A stretch of 34,285 bases of DNA from DAIOGN01 sp036745245 (GTDB lineage Bacteria > Zixibacteria > MSB-5A5 > JAUVRN01): assembly GCA_036745245.1 (NCBI GenBank), contig DAIOGN010000018.1:1-34285 (forward strand), in the 5' to 3' direction. The notes under the pieces were generated by a model that was given only the letters and a program-made list of their open reading frames with translations, made no database searches and had not been told where the DNA came from. Within the stretch, counting starts at the first letter, position 1. The number at the start of each line of letters is the position of its first letter. A program made the translations under genes and the position numbers. Shown piece after piece: positions 9,072 to 17,250 of the stretch.

Positions 9072-10091
9072 CTATCGTTTGGTGGTTTTCTTCTTGCGGC
9101 TCGTGGTGGTGCGGCGGGAGGCCGCGCGTGCGCGGGGCGCCGCCTTGGGCCGAATCTTGCGACGAGCGGCCGGAGTCGAACGCCTGGCCGCCGGCGGACG
9201 GCCAGACGAGATTTTTCCCGACGTGGACAGCCGCTTCCGGATCAGGCCGGGAATGTCGGCGGGCACTTCCGCCACAGGCACTTTGACCGCCTTGAACGCC
9301 GCGATCTTCTCTTCCGCCGTGCCCGTGCCTCCGGAAATGATGGCGCCGGCGTGGCCCATGCGCTTGCCGGGAGGCGCCGTGCGACCTGCGATGAACGCCA
9401 CCACGGGCTTGGTCATGTGCGAGCGAATGAACTCGGCCGCCTGCTCCTCGTCGGTGCCGCCGATTTCTCCGATGAGCACGACGCCGTGTGTGTCCTTGTC
9501 TTTCTCGAACAGGGCCAGGCAATCGATGAAATTGGTTCCGATCACCGGATCGCCGCCAATGCCGATGCACGTGGACTGGCCCAGGCCCGCATTCGAGAGC
9601 TGGTAGACCACTTCATAGGTGAGCGTGCCCGAGCGGGACACCACGCCGATGTGTCCCGGCTTGTGGATGTGGCCGGGAAGGATGCCCACCTTGCACAGGC
9701 CGGGCGAGATCACGCCGGGGCAATTGGGGCCCAGAAGCCGCGTGCGCTTGCCCTCAAGATACCGGCTGACGCGCAGCATGTCGGAGGTGGGAATGCCTTC
9801 CGTAATGCACACCACCAGCTCCAGCTCCGCCTCCGCGGCCTCGAAGATGGCGTCCGCGGCGAACGGGGGTGGCACGTAGATCACCGAGGTGTTGGGGTCG
9901 GTGGCCTTGCATGCCTCCGCCAGGGTGTTGAACACGGGCACGCCGTGCAAGGTCTCGCCGGACTTGCCGGGGGTCACGCCGGCCACCACGCGTGTGCCGT
10001 ACTCCAGCATCTGCTGTGTGTGAAAACTGCCGTCGCGCCCGGTGATTCCCTGCACGACGACACGGGTCTTTTTATCTACAAGTATGCTCAT
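9072..10091 (-). CDS. sucD: Succinyl-CoA synthetase alpha subunit with basic C-terminal tail
   Basis: 339 residues, about 50 more than usual. Residues 1-288 are a complete alpha subunit: CoA-binding start (GITGRDGSFH), GPNCPGVISPG at 121-131, and the phosphorylated H247 in RMGHAGAIISGG. With SucC it converts succinyl-CoA, phosphate and NDP to succinate and NTP. Residues 289-339 are an appended low-complexity tail of Ala, Pro, Ser and Thr with 7 Lys and 12 Arg and no acidic residue, ending SRKKKTTKR. It resembles histone-H1-like or RNA-binding tails. The tail is in frame, GC-rich like its surroundings, and ends nine bases before ndk, so it is not an obvious read-through artefact. GGAG lies seven bases upstream of the ATG; the sucC stop is 14 bases away. 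Confidence 0.95.
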   Translation of the reverse strand: MSILVDKKTRVVVQGITGRDGSFHTQQMLEYGTRVVAGVTPGKSGETLHGVPVFNTLAEACKATDPNTSVIYVPPPFAADAIFEAAEAELELVVCITEGIPTSDMLRVSRYLEGKRTRLLGPNCPGVISPGLCKVGILPGHIHKPGHIGVVSRSGTLTYEVVYQLSNAGLGQSTCIGIGGDPVIGTNFIDCLALFEKDKDTHGVVLIGEIGGTDEEQAAEFIRSHMTKPVVAFIAGRTAPPGKRMGHAGAIISGGTGTAEEKIAAFKAVKVPVAEVPADIPGLIRKRLSTSGKISSGRPPAARRSTPAARRKIRPKAAPRARAASRRTTTSRKKKTTKR

Positions 10092-10105
10092 TCAGGTCTC
10101 CGGCC

Positions 10106-11242
10106 TCAGGACGGTCGTGATACGGCGATGGCTCTCTGCACGGCCTCGGACATGGACGAGGCCGCCTTCAGCCCCACCTCTTCGAGAATGTCGCGCGCGA
10201 GATCTTCGTTGGTGCCCGTGATGCGGATCACCAGCGGCACCTTCGGCTTCATGCGCTGCATCGCGGTCACCAGGCCGCGGGCCACGTCATCGCCTCGCGT
10301 AATGCCGCCGAAAATGTTGATGAGGATGGCCTTCACATGCGGGTTGCGCAGGATGATTTTCATGGCGGTCACCACCTTGTCGGGATTGGACGAGCCGCCG
10401 ATGTCGAGGAAGTTGGCCGGCTGGGCGCCGTAGTACTTCACCAGGTCCATGGTGGCCATGGCCAGGCCCGCGCCGTTGACGATGCAGCCGATCGAGCCGT
10501 CGAGATTCACGAACGAGAGCCCCGCCTGCCGGGCTTCGCGCTCCGACTCGTCTTCGGCCTCGGGATCGCGCATCGACTCCGCGTTGGGATGCCGGTACAA
10601 GGCGCCGTCGTCGAAATTGATCTTGGCGTCGATGGCCCACACTTCGCCCGCCGGGTTGGTGATGAGAGGATTGATCTCCGCCAGGGAACAGTCCTCCTTC
10701 ACGAAGCACTCCCACAATTGCACGAGTATCTTGCTGGCCTGGCGAACGGTGTCGATGTTGCGATACAGGGCGAAGGCGGCCTCGCGCGCCTGGTACGGCA
10801 GGAGACCCAGGAGCGGATCGATCGACACGCGCACGATCTTCTCGGGGGTCTTGCGCGCCACCTCTTCGATGTCGATTCCACCTGCCGCCGACACGATGAG
10901 CACGGGCCGCCGTGAGGCGCGGTCGATCGTGATGCCTACGTAGGCCTCGGTCTCGATGTCGGCCGCTTCGCTCACCAGCACCTTCTTCACGGTGAGCCCC
11001 TTGATGTCCATCCCCAGAATCTTCGAAGCGTGCTTGAAGGCCTCGGCCGGAGTGGGGGCGAACTTGATGCCGCCCGCCTTGCCGCGGCCGCCCACGTGCA
11101 CCTGTGCCTTCACCATCACGGCCCGCCCGTACGTCTCGGCCACCTTGCGCACCTCTTCGGGCGAGGTGACCATCTGCCCGCGCGGCACGGGAATCCCGTA
11201 CTCGGAGAACAGTTGGCGTGCCTGGTATTCGTGTATCTTCAT
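10106..11242 (-). CDS. sucC: Succinyl-CoA synthetase beta subunit
   Basis: 378-residue ATP-grasp subunit that binds nucleotide and hosts the CoA/succinate site with SucD. It begins with the typical MKIHEYQARQLF and shows the ATP-grasp loop VGGRGKAGGIK (about 49-59), the metal-binding region with EINPLI, and the C-terminal CoA-ligase flavodoxin-like domain with NFLDIGG and NIFGGI. The start was chosen at 11242 because GGGGAGG sits six bases upstream; the ATG at 11248 has no room for a ribosome site. The CCA gene stops two bases before it, so translation is probably coupled. Confidence 0.96.
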   Translation of the reverse strand: MKIHEYQARQLFSEYGIPVPRGQMVTSPEEVRKVAETYGRAVMVKAQVHVGGRGKAGGIKFAPTPAEAFKHASKILGMDIKGLTVKKVLVSEAADIETEAYVGITIDRASRRPVLIVSAAGGIDIEEVARKTPEKIVRVSIDPLLGLLPYQAREAAFALYRNIDTVRQASKILVQLWECFVKEDCSLAEINPLITNPAGEVWAIDAKINFDDGALYRHPNAESMRDPEAEDESEREARQAGLSFVNLDGSIGCIVNGAGLAMATMDLVKYYGAQPANFLDIGGSSNPDKVVTAMKIILRNPHVKAILINIFGGITRGDDVARGLVTAMQRMKPKVPLVIRITGTNEDLARDILEEVGLKAASSMSEAVQRAIAVSRPS

Positions 11243-11244
11243 CG

Positions 11245-12649
11245 TCATCCTCCCCGGAAGGCCAGGCCGAACACGGCGCAGGCCAGCAGTGCGCCTTCGA
11301 AATGCATGTATTCCCGCGCCCAGGCAAGCAGAGTTGCGCGGTCGTTGTTTTCGGGCTCGTCGAGCACGCGATCCAGCAGGAAATCGAGTAATTTTCCCAG
11401 CTGCGGACCGGGCGACAGACCCAGCTCCGCCATGAGCACCCCCCCGTCCACGGCCAGATCGGCGCGCGAAAACGGGCGACGGGCGAGAATCTCGGACTCC
11501 ACGCGTTCCTGGAAGTGGTCCACATCGAGGGTGGGTGCCCCCATGCCCTGCCCCTGCACGTCGGCGCGCCGCAGGTCGAGCAGGTCCTGCATGTGGTCGG
11601 GCCCCACGGCCCGCATGAGCCGGCGCAGCCCCCGGTCCCCCATGTCGGTGTTGAACAGGTGGCGTTCCACGAGCACGGCAACGCGATCCACGAGGTCGCG
11701 ACCGTACCGGAGCCTCGTCAGGACATGGCGCACCACGTCCGCTCCCAGATGTTCGTGATTGTAGAACGTGAGTTTGCCGTCCCTCACCTCGCGGGTCTCC
11801 GGCTTGCACGCGTCGTGCAAAAGGGCCGCCCAGCGTACTTCAAGGCGCCGCGGAGAGGCATCCACAGTGTGACACGTGTGCTCGAACACATCGTAGGCGT
11901 GATAGGGACCCGTCTGCTCGCAGCCCACCGTGTCGACCATTTCAGGAAGCAACACGCCCAGGATGCCGGTGTCGCGCATGAGCCGCAGCGCCACGGAGGG
12001 CCGATCGGCCTGCACGAAGAGCTTGGTCAATTCCTCCGCGATCCGCTCGGCCGATACTTCGGCAAGCAGCGGGGCGCATCGCACCAGGCCCACCTGGAGT
12101 TCGTCATCGGGCAGAAGTCCCATTCTGGCCGCAAGTCCAAGGGCGCGCAGAAGGCGAAGTGGATCTTCCTCGAAGGCCGCCGGGAACACCAGGCGCAGGC
12201 GGCCCGCTTCGAGATCCGCCCGGCCGCCGAACGGATCGAGCAAGGCGCCATCCGCCAGCCTCATGGCCATGGCATTCACGGTGAAGTCGCGGCGACCCAG
12301 ATNNNNNNNNNNCCACGGGCAGGGTCGGATCGTACGTCACGTCGAAATCGCGATGGCCGGACCCCGTGGAGCGCTCGCTGCGCGGCAGCGCCACATCCAC
12401 TGTGGTGCGCTCACCTCCGGGTGAATCGAACGTGAACTTGATCACGCCGAACGACCGGCCCACCCAGTCGGCGTGGCCGTGCGCACGCAGATGCTCCACA
12501 AGCGTCTCCAGCTCGATGCCGCGCACGAGATAGTCGTAGTCGAGGGGCGGTCTGCCCAGGCACCGGTCGCGCACCGAACCGCCCACTTCGTACACTTCAC
12601 CGTGTGACTGAAGGAGAAGGACGACGGCCTTCGGGAGAGGAGTACTCAC
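11245..12649 (-). CDS. cca: CCA-adding / poly(A) polymerase-family tRNA nucleotidyltransferase with HD domain (contains assembly gap)
   Basis: Adds or repairs the 3' CCA of tRNA (or is a poly(A) polymerase of the same class II family). N-terminal part: YEVGGSVRD, the catalytic LDYDYL carboxylates and a third acid in VDVALPR. After the run of Ns it continues with LGRRDFTVNAMAM and EDPLRLLRALGLAAR, then an HD-type domain (FEHTCHTVD, ALLHDACKP). The two halves lie in different frames only because the ten Ns have the wrong length: 1405 bases is not a multiple of three, while a gap of 6 or 9 would restore one frame. The start is GTG at 12649, overlapping the carbamate kinase stop as GTGA, with GAGG nine bases upstream. 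CCA-adding and poly(A) activities cannot be told apart here. Confidence 0.88.
12303..12312. other. Assembly gap (10 N)
   Basis: Ten undetermined bases inside the tRNA nucleotidyltransferase gene, between DPTLPV and LGRRDFTVNA. Joining the halves in frame needs a length of 6, 9 and so on, not 10, so the N run is a placeholder. Confidence 0.97.
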
Positions 12650-13593
12650 GGCACAATCCTCGTGCCGCCGCGTCCCGCCACTGCCTCTTCCATTCCGGGA
12701 ATGGAGGTGATCAACACCTCTCGACCGCCCTGGCGGAGAAAGTCGAGTGCCGCTTCGATTTTGGGACCCATGCTGCCGGCCGGAAACTCGCCGTCCGCCA
12801 TGTGTCGCTCGGCCTCCGCCGCCGTGAGTTGAGACAGCGGCCGGGCACGATCCGTGCCGAAGCCGAGGCACACCTGATCCACGGCCGTGAGGATGAGAAA
12901 CAGATCGGCCTGAATTTGCGCCGCCAGAACGGCGGAGGCGCGGTCCTTGTCCACCACCGCGTCGAGCCCTTCGAGACGGCCGTCTTCCAGTTTAAAGACC
13001 GGAATCCCGCCCCCGCCGCAACAGATCACAATGATTCCCCGGTGTATCAGGTCGCGAATGATCTCGGACTCGACGATGGCTTTCGGCCTCGGCGATGGAA
13101 CCACGCGCCGCCAACCCTGCTTGCCCTGGGCCTTCACGGTCCAGCCGTGATCGGCGGCCAGTTCGAGCGCTTTGGCCTTCGGATAGAACCGCCCGATGAA
13201 CTTCGAGGGGTCGCTCACCGCGGGATCGTGCTCGTCCACCACCACCTGGGTGATCACGGTGGCCACGGGGCGGTCGACCTGCTGCACGAGCAGAGCGTTG
13301 AACAGCGACTGCTCGATCATGTAGCCCATGCCGCCCTCGGTGTCGGCCACGCAAATTCCCAGAGGCAGCACCGGCGCCTGGCTCCGGGCCAGTTCTACGC
13401 GAAGGATGGCGTTTCCCACCTGCGGCCCGTTGCCGTGGGTGATGGCCAGCCTGAAGCCCTGGCGTGCCAGGGCGACGACCCCTTCGAGACTCTGTCGTGT
13501 GTGGCGGAACTGGTTGGCGATCGTGTCGGGCACGCCCTCACGCGTGATGGCGTTCCCCCCGAGTGCCACCACGGCCGTGCGCGGTGCGCTCAA
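12646..13593 (-). CDS. arcC: Carbamate kinase
   Basis: 315-residue amino-acid-kinase-fold enzyme interconverting carbamoyl phosphate + ADP and carbamate/ammonia/CO2 + ATP. Motifs include VALGGNAI (about 9-16), HGNGPQVGN (53-61), CCGGGGIPV (about 191-199) and VDKDRASAVLA; the length is normal. No arginine deiminase or ornithine carbamoyltransferase is present, so the usual arginine-fermentation context is missing. The start is TTG directly after the TAA of the upstream GTPase gene, with GGAG eight bases before it. The gene overlaps the CCA gene by four bases. Tight coupling to the GTPase-like gene is the main functional clue. Confidence 0.94.
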   Translation of the reverse strand: MSAPRTAVVALGGNAITREGVPDTIANQFRHTRQSLEGVVALARQGFRLAITHGNGPQVGNAILRVELARSQAPVLPLGICVADTEGGMGYMIEQSLFNALLVQQVDRPVATVITQVVVDEHDPAVSDPSKFIGRFYPKAKALELAADHGWTVKAQGKQGWRRVVPSPRPKAIVESEIIRDLIHRGIIVICCGGGGIPVFKLEDGRLEGLDAVVDKDRASAVLAAQIQADLFLILTAVDQVCLGFGTDRARPLSQLTAAEAERHMADGEFPAGSMGPKIEAALDFLRQGGREVLITSIPGMEEAVAGRGGTRIVP

Positions 13594-14919
13594 TTACGTT
13601 CTCCGGCGCTTCAGTCCCCGGATCACCGACTTCAGATCGGGCTGGCCGATTTCCTGAAGATCGTAGCGGACGCGCGTGCAGGGCTTCCGGATCTTCACCA
13701 GCCGCCGCAGATCGATGGGCGTGGCGATCACCACGCTGTCGGCATCCGAAGCGTTGATCGTGGCCTCGAGATCCTTGATCTGCTCGGGCGAGTAGCCCAT
13801 GGCCGGCAGAAGCGTTCCGATTTCGGGGTAGGTCTTGAACGTGTCTACCAGCGTGCCCTTGAGATACGGCCGCGGATCCACGAGCCCGGCGGCTCCGAAC
13901 TTCTGCGCCGCCACCACGCCGGCGCCGAACGTCATGCCTCCGTGCGTAAGTGTGGGCCCGTCTTCCACCACCAGCACGCGCTTCCCGGAGATCACCTTTG
14001 GATCTTCCACCGTAATCGGTGAAGCGGCCTCCACCACGATCGCGTCGGGCCGCACCCGGCGGATGTTGTCGTACACCTCCGCCACGTCGTCCGGGTCGGC
14101 CGAGCCCAGCTTGTTCATCACCAGCACATCCGCCATGCGGAAGTTGGTCTCACCCGGATGGTACTGCATTTCGTGACCCGGTCGCAGCGGGTCCAGCACC
14201 ACGATGTGCAGATCGGGACGGAAGAAGGGCGTGTCGTTGTTGCCACCGTCCCACACCACCACGTCGGCTTCCTTCTCCGCTTCCCTCAGGATGCGGGCGT
14301 AGTCGATCCCGGCATACACGATGGTGCCGCGGTCCAGATGCGGCTCGTACTCCTCGCGCTCCTCGATGGTGCAATGGTGTTTGTCGAGGTCCTTGTACGT
14401 GGCGAACCGCTGGCAGATCTGCTTGGAGAGGTTGCCATACGGCATCGGATGGCGCACCGCCACCACGCGTCGGCCTTCCTCCGTGAGGATTTCGCACACG
14501 CGCCGCGTGGTTTGCGACTTCCCCGCTCCGGTGCGCACGGCACACACGGCGATGACGGGCTTGCGGGACGCGAGCATGGTGCTTCTCGTGCCCACGGTCG
14601 TGAAGTGCGCCCCCGTGGCGTTGGCGATGGAGGCCATGTGCATGACGTGCTCGTGCGGCACATCGGAATACGAAAACACGACCGTGTCCACTTCGAATTT
14701 GCGAATCAAACGCGGCAGTTCCGCCTCTTCGAAAATGGGAACGCCCTTTGGATACAGCTTGCCGGCGAGCTGGGCGGGGTACTTACGCCCGTCGATGTCG
14801 GGGATTTGTGCGGCCGTGAACCCCACCACCTGATACGCGGCCTGATCGCGGAACAGGCAGTTGAAGTTGTGGAAGTCGCGGCCCGCGGCCCCCATAATGA
14901 GAATTCGCTGCTTTTTCAT
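13594..14919 (-). CDS. Cyclic 2,3-diphosphoglycerate synthetase-like GTPase (COG2403 type)
   Basis: 441-residue cytoplasmic protein. Residues 1-115 form a Rossmann-like domain starting RILIMGAAGRDFHNFN. A P-loop, AVRTGAGKSQTTRR (about 127-140), opens the nucleotide-binding domain, which also has VVWDGGNND and VMNKLGSADPDD. The whole matches the family named after archaeal cyclic 2,3-diphosphoglycerate synthetase, which makes an intramolecular anhydride with ATP; most bacterial members have no proven role. GGGAGAG lies just upstream of the ATG. It is the first gene of the minus-strand block and abuts carbamate kinase, so the two may share a phosphorylated or carbamoylated intermediate; that is inference. 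Confidence 0.82.
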   Translation of the reverse strand: MKKQRILIMGAAGRDFHNFNCLFRDQAAYQVVGFTAAQIPDIDGRKYPAQLAGKLYPKGVPIFEEAELPRLIRKFEVDTVVFSYSDVPHEHVMHMASIANATGAHFTTVGTRSTMLASRKPVIAVCAVRTGAGKSQTTRRVCEILTEEGRRVVAVRHPMPYGNLSKQICQRFATYKDLDKHHCTIEEREEYEPHLDRGTIVYAGIDYARILREAEKEADVVVWDGGNNDTPFFRPDLHIVVLDPLRPGHEMQYHPGETNFRMADVLVMNKLGSADPDDVAEVYDNIRRVRPDAIVVEAASPITVEDPKVISGKRVLVVEDGPTLTHGGMTFGAGVVAAQKFGAAGLVDPRPYLKGTLVDTFKTYPEIGTLLPAMGYSPEQIKDLEATINASDADSVVIATPIDLRRLVKIRKPCTRVRYDLQEIGQPDLKSVIRGLKRRRT

Positions 14920-15353
14920 CTGCTCTCCCTGGAAATTGGTTCATGCTCGATCGCACCCACGCACTCAGGCGGGAGCGTTAGATCGAGGAGGAGAGCCAGC
15001 AGGTCTCGACCAGGTGAGAACAGGCCGGCACTCGGGCGGTTCGCAACGACAGACATACGACGGCCCTGAAGCGATCGTTCTGACGGGTGTTGCGAAAACA
15101 ACCCGGAGCGTAGTGGAAGTGTGAACTCATGGGGCGCCTGACTTGCGTCAATCACTCAACTAACCACCGAAACCCTCTTTCGTCAAGGGCATTCGGACCA
15201 CGTAAGAGTTTGCCATACAGCCTGTTAGGGGCTCATGGAGGGCCCGCCCAGGCCGCTGGGAACGAGGCTTGTAGTGCGATTGCGCGGGTTCGGAGGTTGC
15301 CGTGGGAGCGCGCGTGGCCTAGCTTGGCACCTCACCAAGGCAGGAGACCTATC
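14920..15353. other. 434-bp divergent intergenic region
   Basis: Separates the minus-strand metabolic block from the plus-strand membrane operon and must hold promoters for both. I found no -35/-10 pair I would defend. A 7-bp inverted repeat (CTCGATC 14946-14952, GATCGAG 14981-14987) lies in the probable leader of the GTPase gene. A Shine-Dalgarno (AGGAG, 15342-15346) precedes the GTG at 15354. No tRNA, riboswitch or convincing small gene is seen. Confidence 0.6.
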
Positions 15354-15746
15354 GTGAAGATTTTCCGTGCGGGGTTTGGAATTGCGGTGGCGGTTATCCT
15401 GGTCGCCTCGGCCAGAGCCGAGCAGACTCTTCTGAAAGCGTACATGCCGGCCGACAGCGACGGATCGCGCGTCGTGCTGGTGATTGACTGGTCTCAAGCC
15501 AAAGCCCACGCTCCCACCTCCGAGTGGGTGATGCTCCGGAAGCGCCCCGACGGTCTGCCCACGGTGCCCGACACGCTGGCCATGCTGCCTGTCGACTCCT
15601 CCCGCTTCGTCGTGGAGGGCCTCGACCCGGCGGTCGCGTACCACTTTTTCGCGTCCTTCAAGGCAAAAGACAGCGTCACCGTGCAGTTCGGATCGGTTCC
15701 CGCGGTGGTGCACCTCGGTCCTGTTCACTCCCGACCGCACCCATAA
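15354..15746 (+). CDS. Small exported FN3-like protein, first gene of membrane operon
   Basis: 130-residue protein of unknown function. GTG start with AGGAG eight bases upstream; a signal peptide follows (KIFRAGFGIAVAVILVASARA, cleavage near residue 22). The mature part is about 108 residues and looks like a single fibronectin-type-III-like beta sandwich, with SEWVMLRKRPDG and a closing FVVEGLDPAVAYHFFASF, the typical FN3 'L-x-P-x-x-x-Y' strand. Earlier in-frame starts exist but lack a ribosome site and would bury the signal peptide. The next gene starts five bases after its stop. Likely a periplasmic or surface accessory subunit of the membrane proteins encoded behind it. Confidence 0.7.
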   Translation: MKIFRAGFGIAVAVILVASARAEQTLLKAYMPADSDGSRVVLVIDWSQAKAHAPTSEWVMLRKRPDGLPTVPDTLAMLPVDSSRFVVEGLDPAVAYHFFASFKAKDSVTVQFGSVPAVVHLGPVHSRPHP

Positions 15747-15751
15747 GTTCG

Positions 15752-16627
15752 ATGCCGAGATTCGGCGGCGCACGCTGGACACCGGTGGCGTGGCTTGTGT
15801 GGGCCGCGCCGGTGTGGGCGCAGGCGGAGGCGACGACTCCCCCCGGCTGGTTCAATACCGATCGCGTCAACGCGCTCGTGCTGCTTGTGGTCTTCTGCGC
15901 GGCACTCCTCCTCTACATCCGCAGCGCTGCCCGCGGTAAGTCCACCTACATTCGCCCCCTGCCGGGTCTGGAGGCAGTCGAGGACGGCGTAGGGCGCGCC
16001 ACCGAGATGGGCCGGCCTGTGCTCTTCATCCCCGGAACGGGCGACGTGGACATGGCGGAAACCCTGGCCGGGCTGGCCGTTCTGGGACGCATCGCCGGCA
16101 TCACCGCACGCTACGACACACCGCTCATGGTGCCATGCCTCTACCCCATGCCGCTGGCGGCCGCCGACGAAGTGGTGCGGCAGGCCTACACCGACGCCGG
16201 CAAGCCCGAAGCATTCAAGTCCGACATGGTGCGCTACATGGCGGGTGAGTCGTTTGGCTTCTCCGCCGCGGTGAACGGCTGGATGATGCGTGAGCGACCT
16301 GCCACCAACATTTTTCTGGGCGAGTTCACGGCGGAGTCCCTGCTCCTGGCCGAAACCGGGAATGCGGCAGGCGCAATTCAAATCGCGGGCACGGCGCGGC
16401 CCGAGCAGCTTCCCTTCTTCATCGCCGCCTGCGATTACACGCTGCTCGGTGAAGAGTTGTACGCCGCCTCGGCCTACCTTTCCAAGGAGCCGAAGTATCT
16501 GGGCTCGCTGAAAGCGCAGGACCTGTTCAAGGTCATACTCACCGTGGCCATTCTGACCGGGGCTCTGGCCGTGACCTTCGGTGCGTCGTGGGCCCCGGTG
16601 TTTCAGGGATGGTTTGAGGCCAGCTGA
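15752..16627 (+). CDS. DUF6754-like membrane protein (TM-soluble-TM)
   Basis: 291 residues, function unknown. A hydrophobic, possibly cleaved N-terminus (to VWAQ, about 24) is followed by a TM helix at about 40-58 (ALVLLVVFCAALLLYI). A soluble domain spans about 60-258, and a C-terminal TM helix lies at about 262-282. The soluble part has GRPVLFIPGTGDVD, an alpha/beta core, and IAGTARPEQLPFFIAAC with DYTLLGEELYAASAYL. It resembles what has been catalogued as DUF6754 (recognised by eye, moderate trust). The start at 15752 has only a weak ribosome site, consistent with coupling to the previous gene; its TGA overlaps the next ATG. The soluble domain has features in common with the protein at 17251. 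Confidence 0.72.
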   Translation: MPRFGGARWTPVAWLVWAAPVWAQAEATTPPGWFNTDRVNALVLLVVFCAALLLYIRSAARGKSTYIRPLPGLEAVEDGVGRATEMGRPVLFIPGTGDVDMAETLAGLAVLGRIAGITARYDTPLMVPCLYPMPLAAADEVVRQAYTDAGKPEAFKSDMVRYMAGESFGFSAAVNGWMMRERPATNIFLGEFTAESLLLAETGNAAGAIQIAGTARPEQLPFFIAACDYTLLGEELYAASAYLSKEPKYLGSLKAQDLFKVILTVAILTGALAVTFGASWAPVFQGWFEAS

Positions 16628-17247
16628 TGCGCGGACCGCTTCCCCTTGCCGTGGCGTTTCTCGCCGGAATGTTCATGATCGTGAGCTTCTTCTCACCGCA
16701 CCCGGCGGTGGAAAAAGCGTCGGGGGACTTCCTCAACTGGGTGAGCATTGTGTCGGGGTTCAGCATCCTCCTGGGCGTCGTCTCCATCGCGCAGAACAAT
16801 CTTGCCAAGGTGAAACGCCGGCAAAAGGAGTGGCCCTACGCGGTGGTGCTCCTGGTGGCTCTGGCGGTGATGCTGGCCGGCGGCGTGCTCGAAGGGACCG
16901 ACTCGGGCACGGTGTACGACGCGCTCTTCCAGAACGTGCAGGCGCCCATGATGACCACCATGTTTTCCATGCTGGCGTTCTTCATCGCCTCGGCGGCCTA
17001 CCGGGCATTTCGCGCGCGCACGCTTCAGGCCACCCTGCTTTTGGGAACGGCGGTGATCGTGATGCTGGGACGCATCCCCGTGGGCCAGGCGATCTACGAT
17101 GGACTTCCCGACCTGGCCAACTGGATCATGGCCGTGCCCAATACGGCGGTGCAGCGCGGCATCATCATCGGTGCTGCACTGGGGGGAGCGGCCACAGCGC
17201 TGCGCATTGTACTGGGACTCGAACGCACCTACATGGGGCGAGGCTGA
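16627..17247 (+). CDS. Polytopic membrane protein, unknown
   Basis: 206 residues with about six hydrophobic helices: roughly 6-24, 37-55, 70-88, 107-126, 132-150 and 172-195. A basic cytoplasmic loop KVKRRQKEW lies after helix 2, which orients that loop inside by the positive-inside rule. No signature motif of a transporter, protease or enzyme is visible. The ATG shares ATGA with the previous stop, and the next ATG is three bases after its own TGA. Constitutively co-translated subunit of the same complex is the simplest reading. Confidence 0.7.
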   Translation: MRGPLPLAVAFLAGMFMIVSFFSPHPAVEKASGDFLNWVSIVSGFSILLGVVSIAQNNLAKVKRRQKEWPYAVVLLVALAVMLAGGVLEGTDSGTVYDALFQNVQAPMMTTMFSMLAFFIASAAYRAFRARTLQATLLLGTAVIVMLGRIPVGQAIYDGLPDLANWIMAVPNTAVQRGIIIGAALGGAATALRIVLGLERTYMGRG

Positions 17248-17250
17248 GCC

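Noticed and set aside
10287..11681. 464-codon minus-strand frame overlapping sucC and the CCA gene in another frame
   Set aside because: Arg/His/Gly-rich translation of an out-of-phase frame across two well-supported genes.
14916..15155. 79-codon minus-strand frame with DLLALLLDLTLPPECVG, reminiscent of the N-terminus of ComF proteins
   Set aside because: It overlaps the start of the GTPase gene, lacks the ComF cysteine pairs and phosphoribosyltransferase domain, and has no ribosome site. Chance similarity is more likely.
15752..16627. FIPGTGDVD as a possible nucleotide-binding loop
   Set aside because: It lacks the Lys-Ser/Thr of a P-loop and any downstream Walker B pattern.
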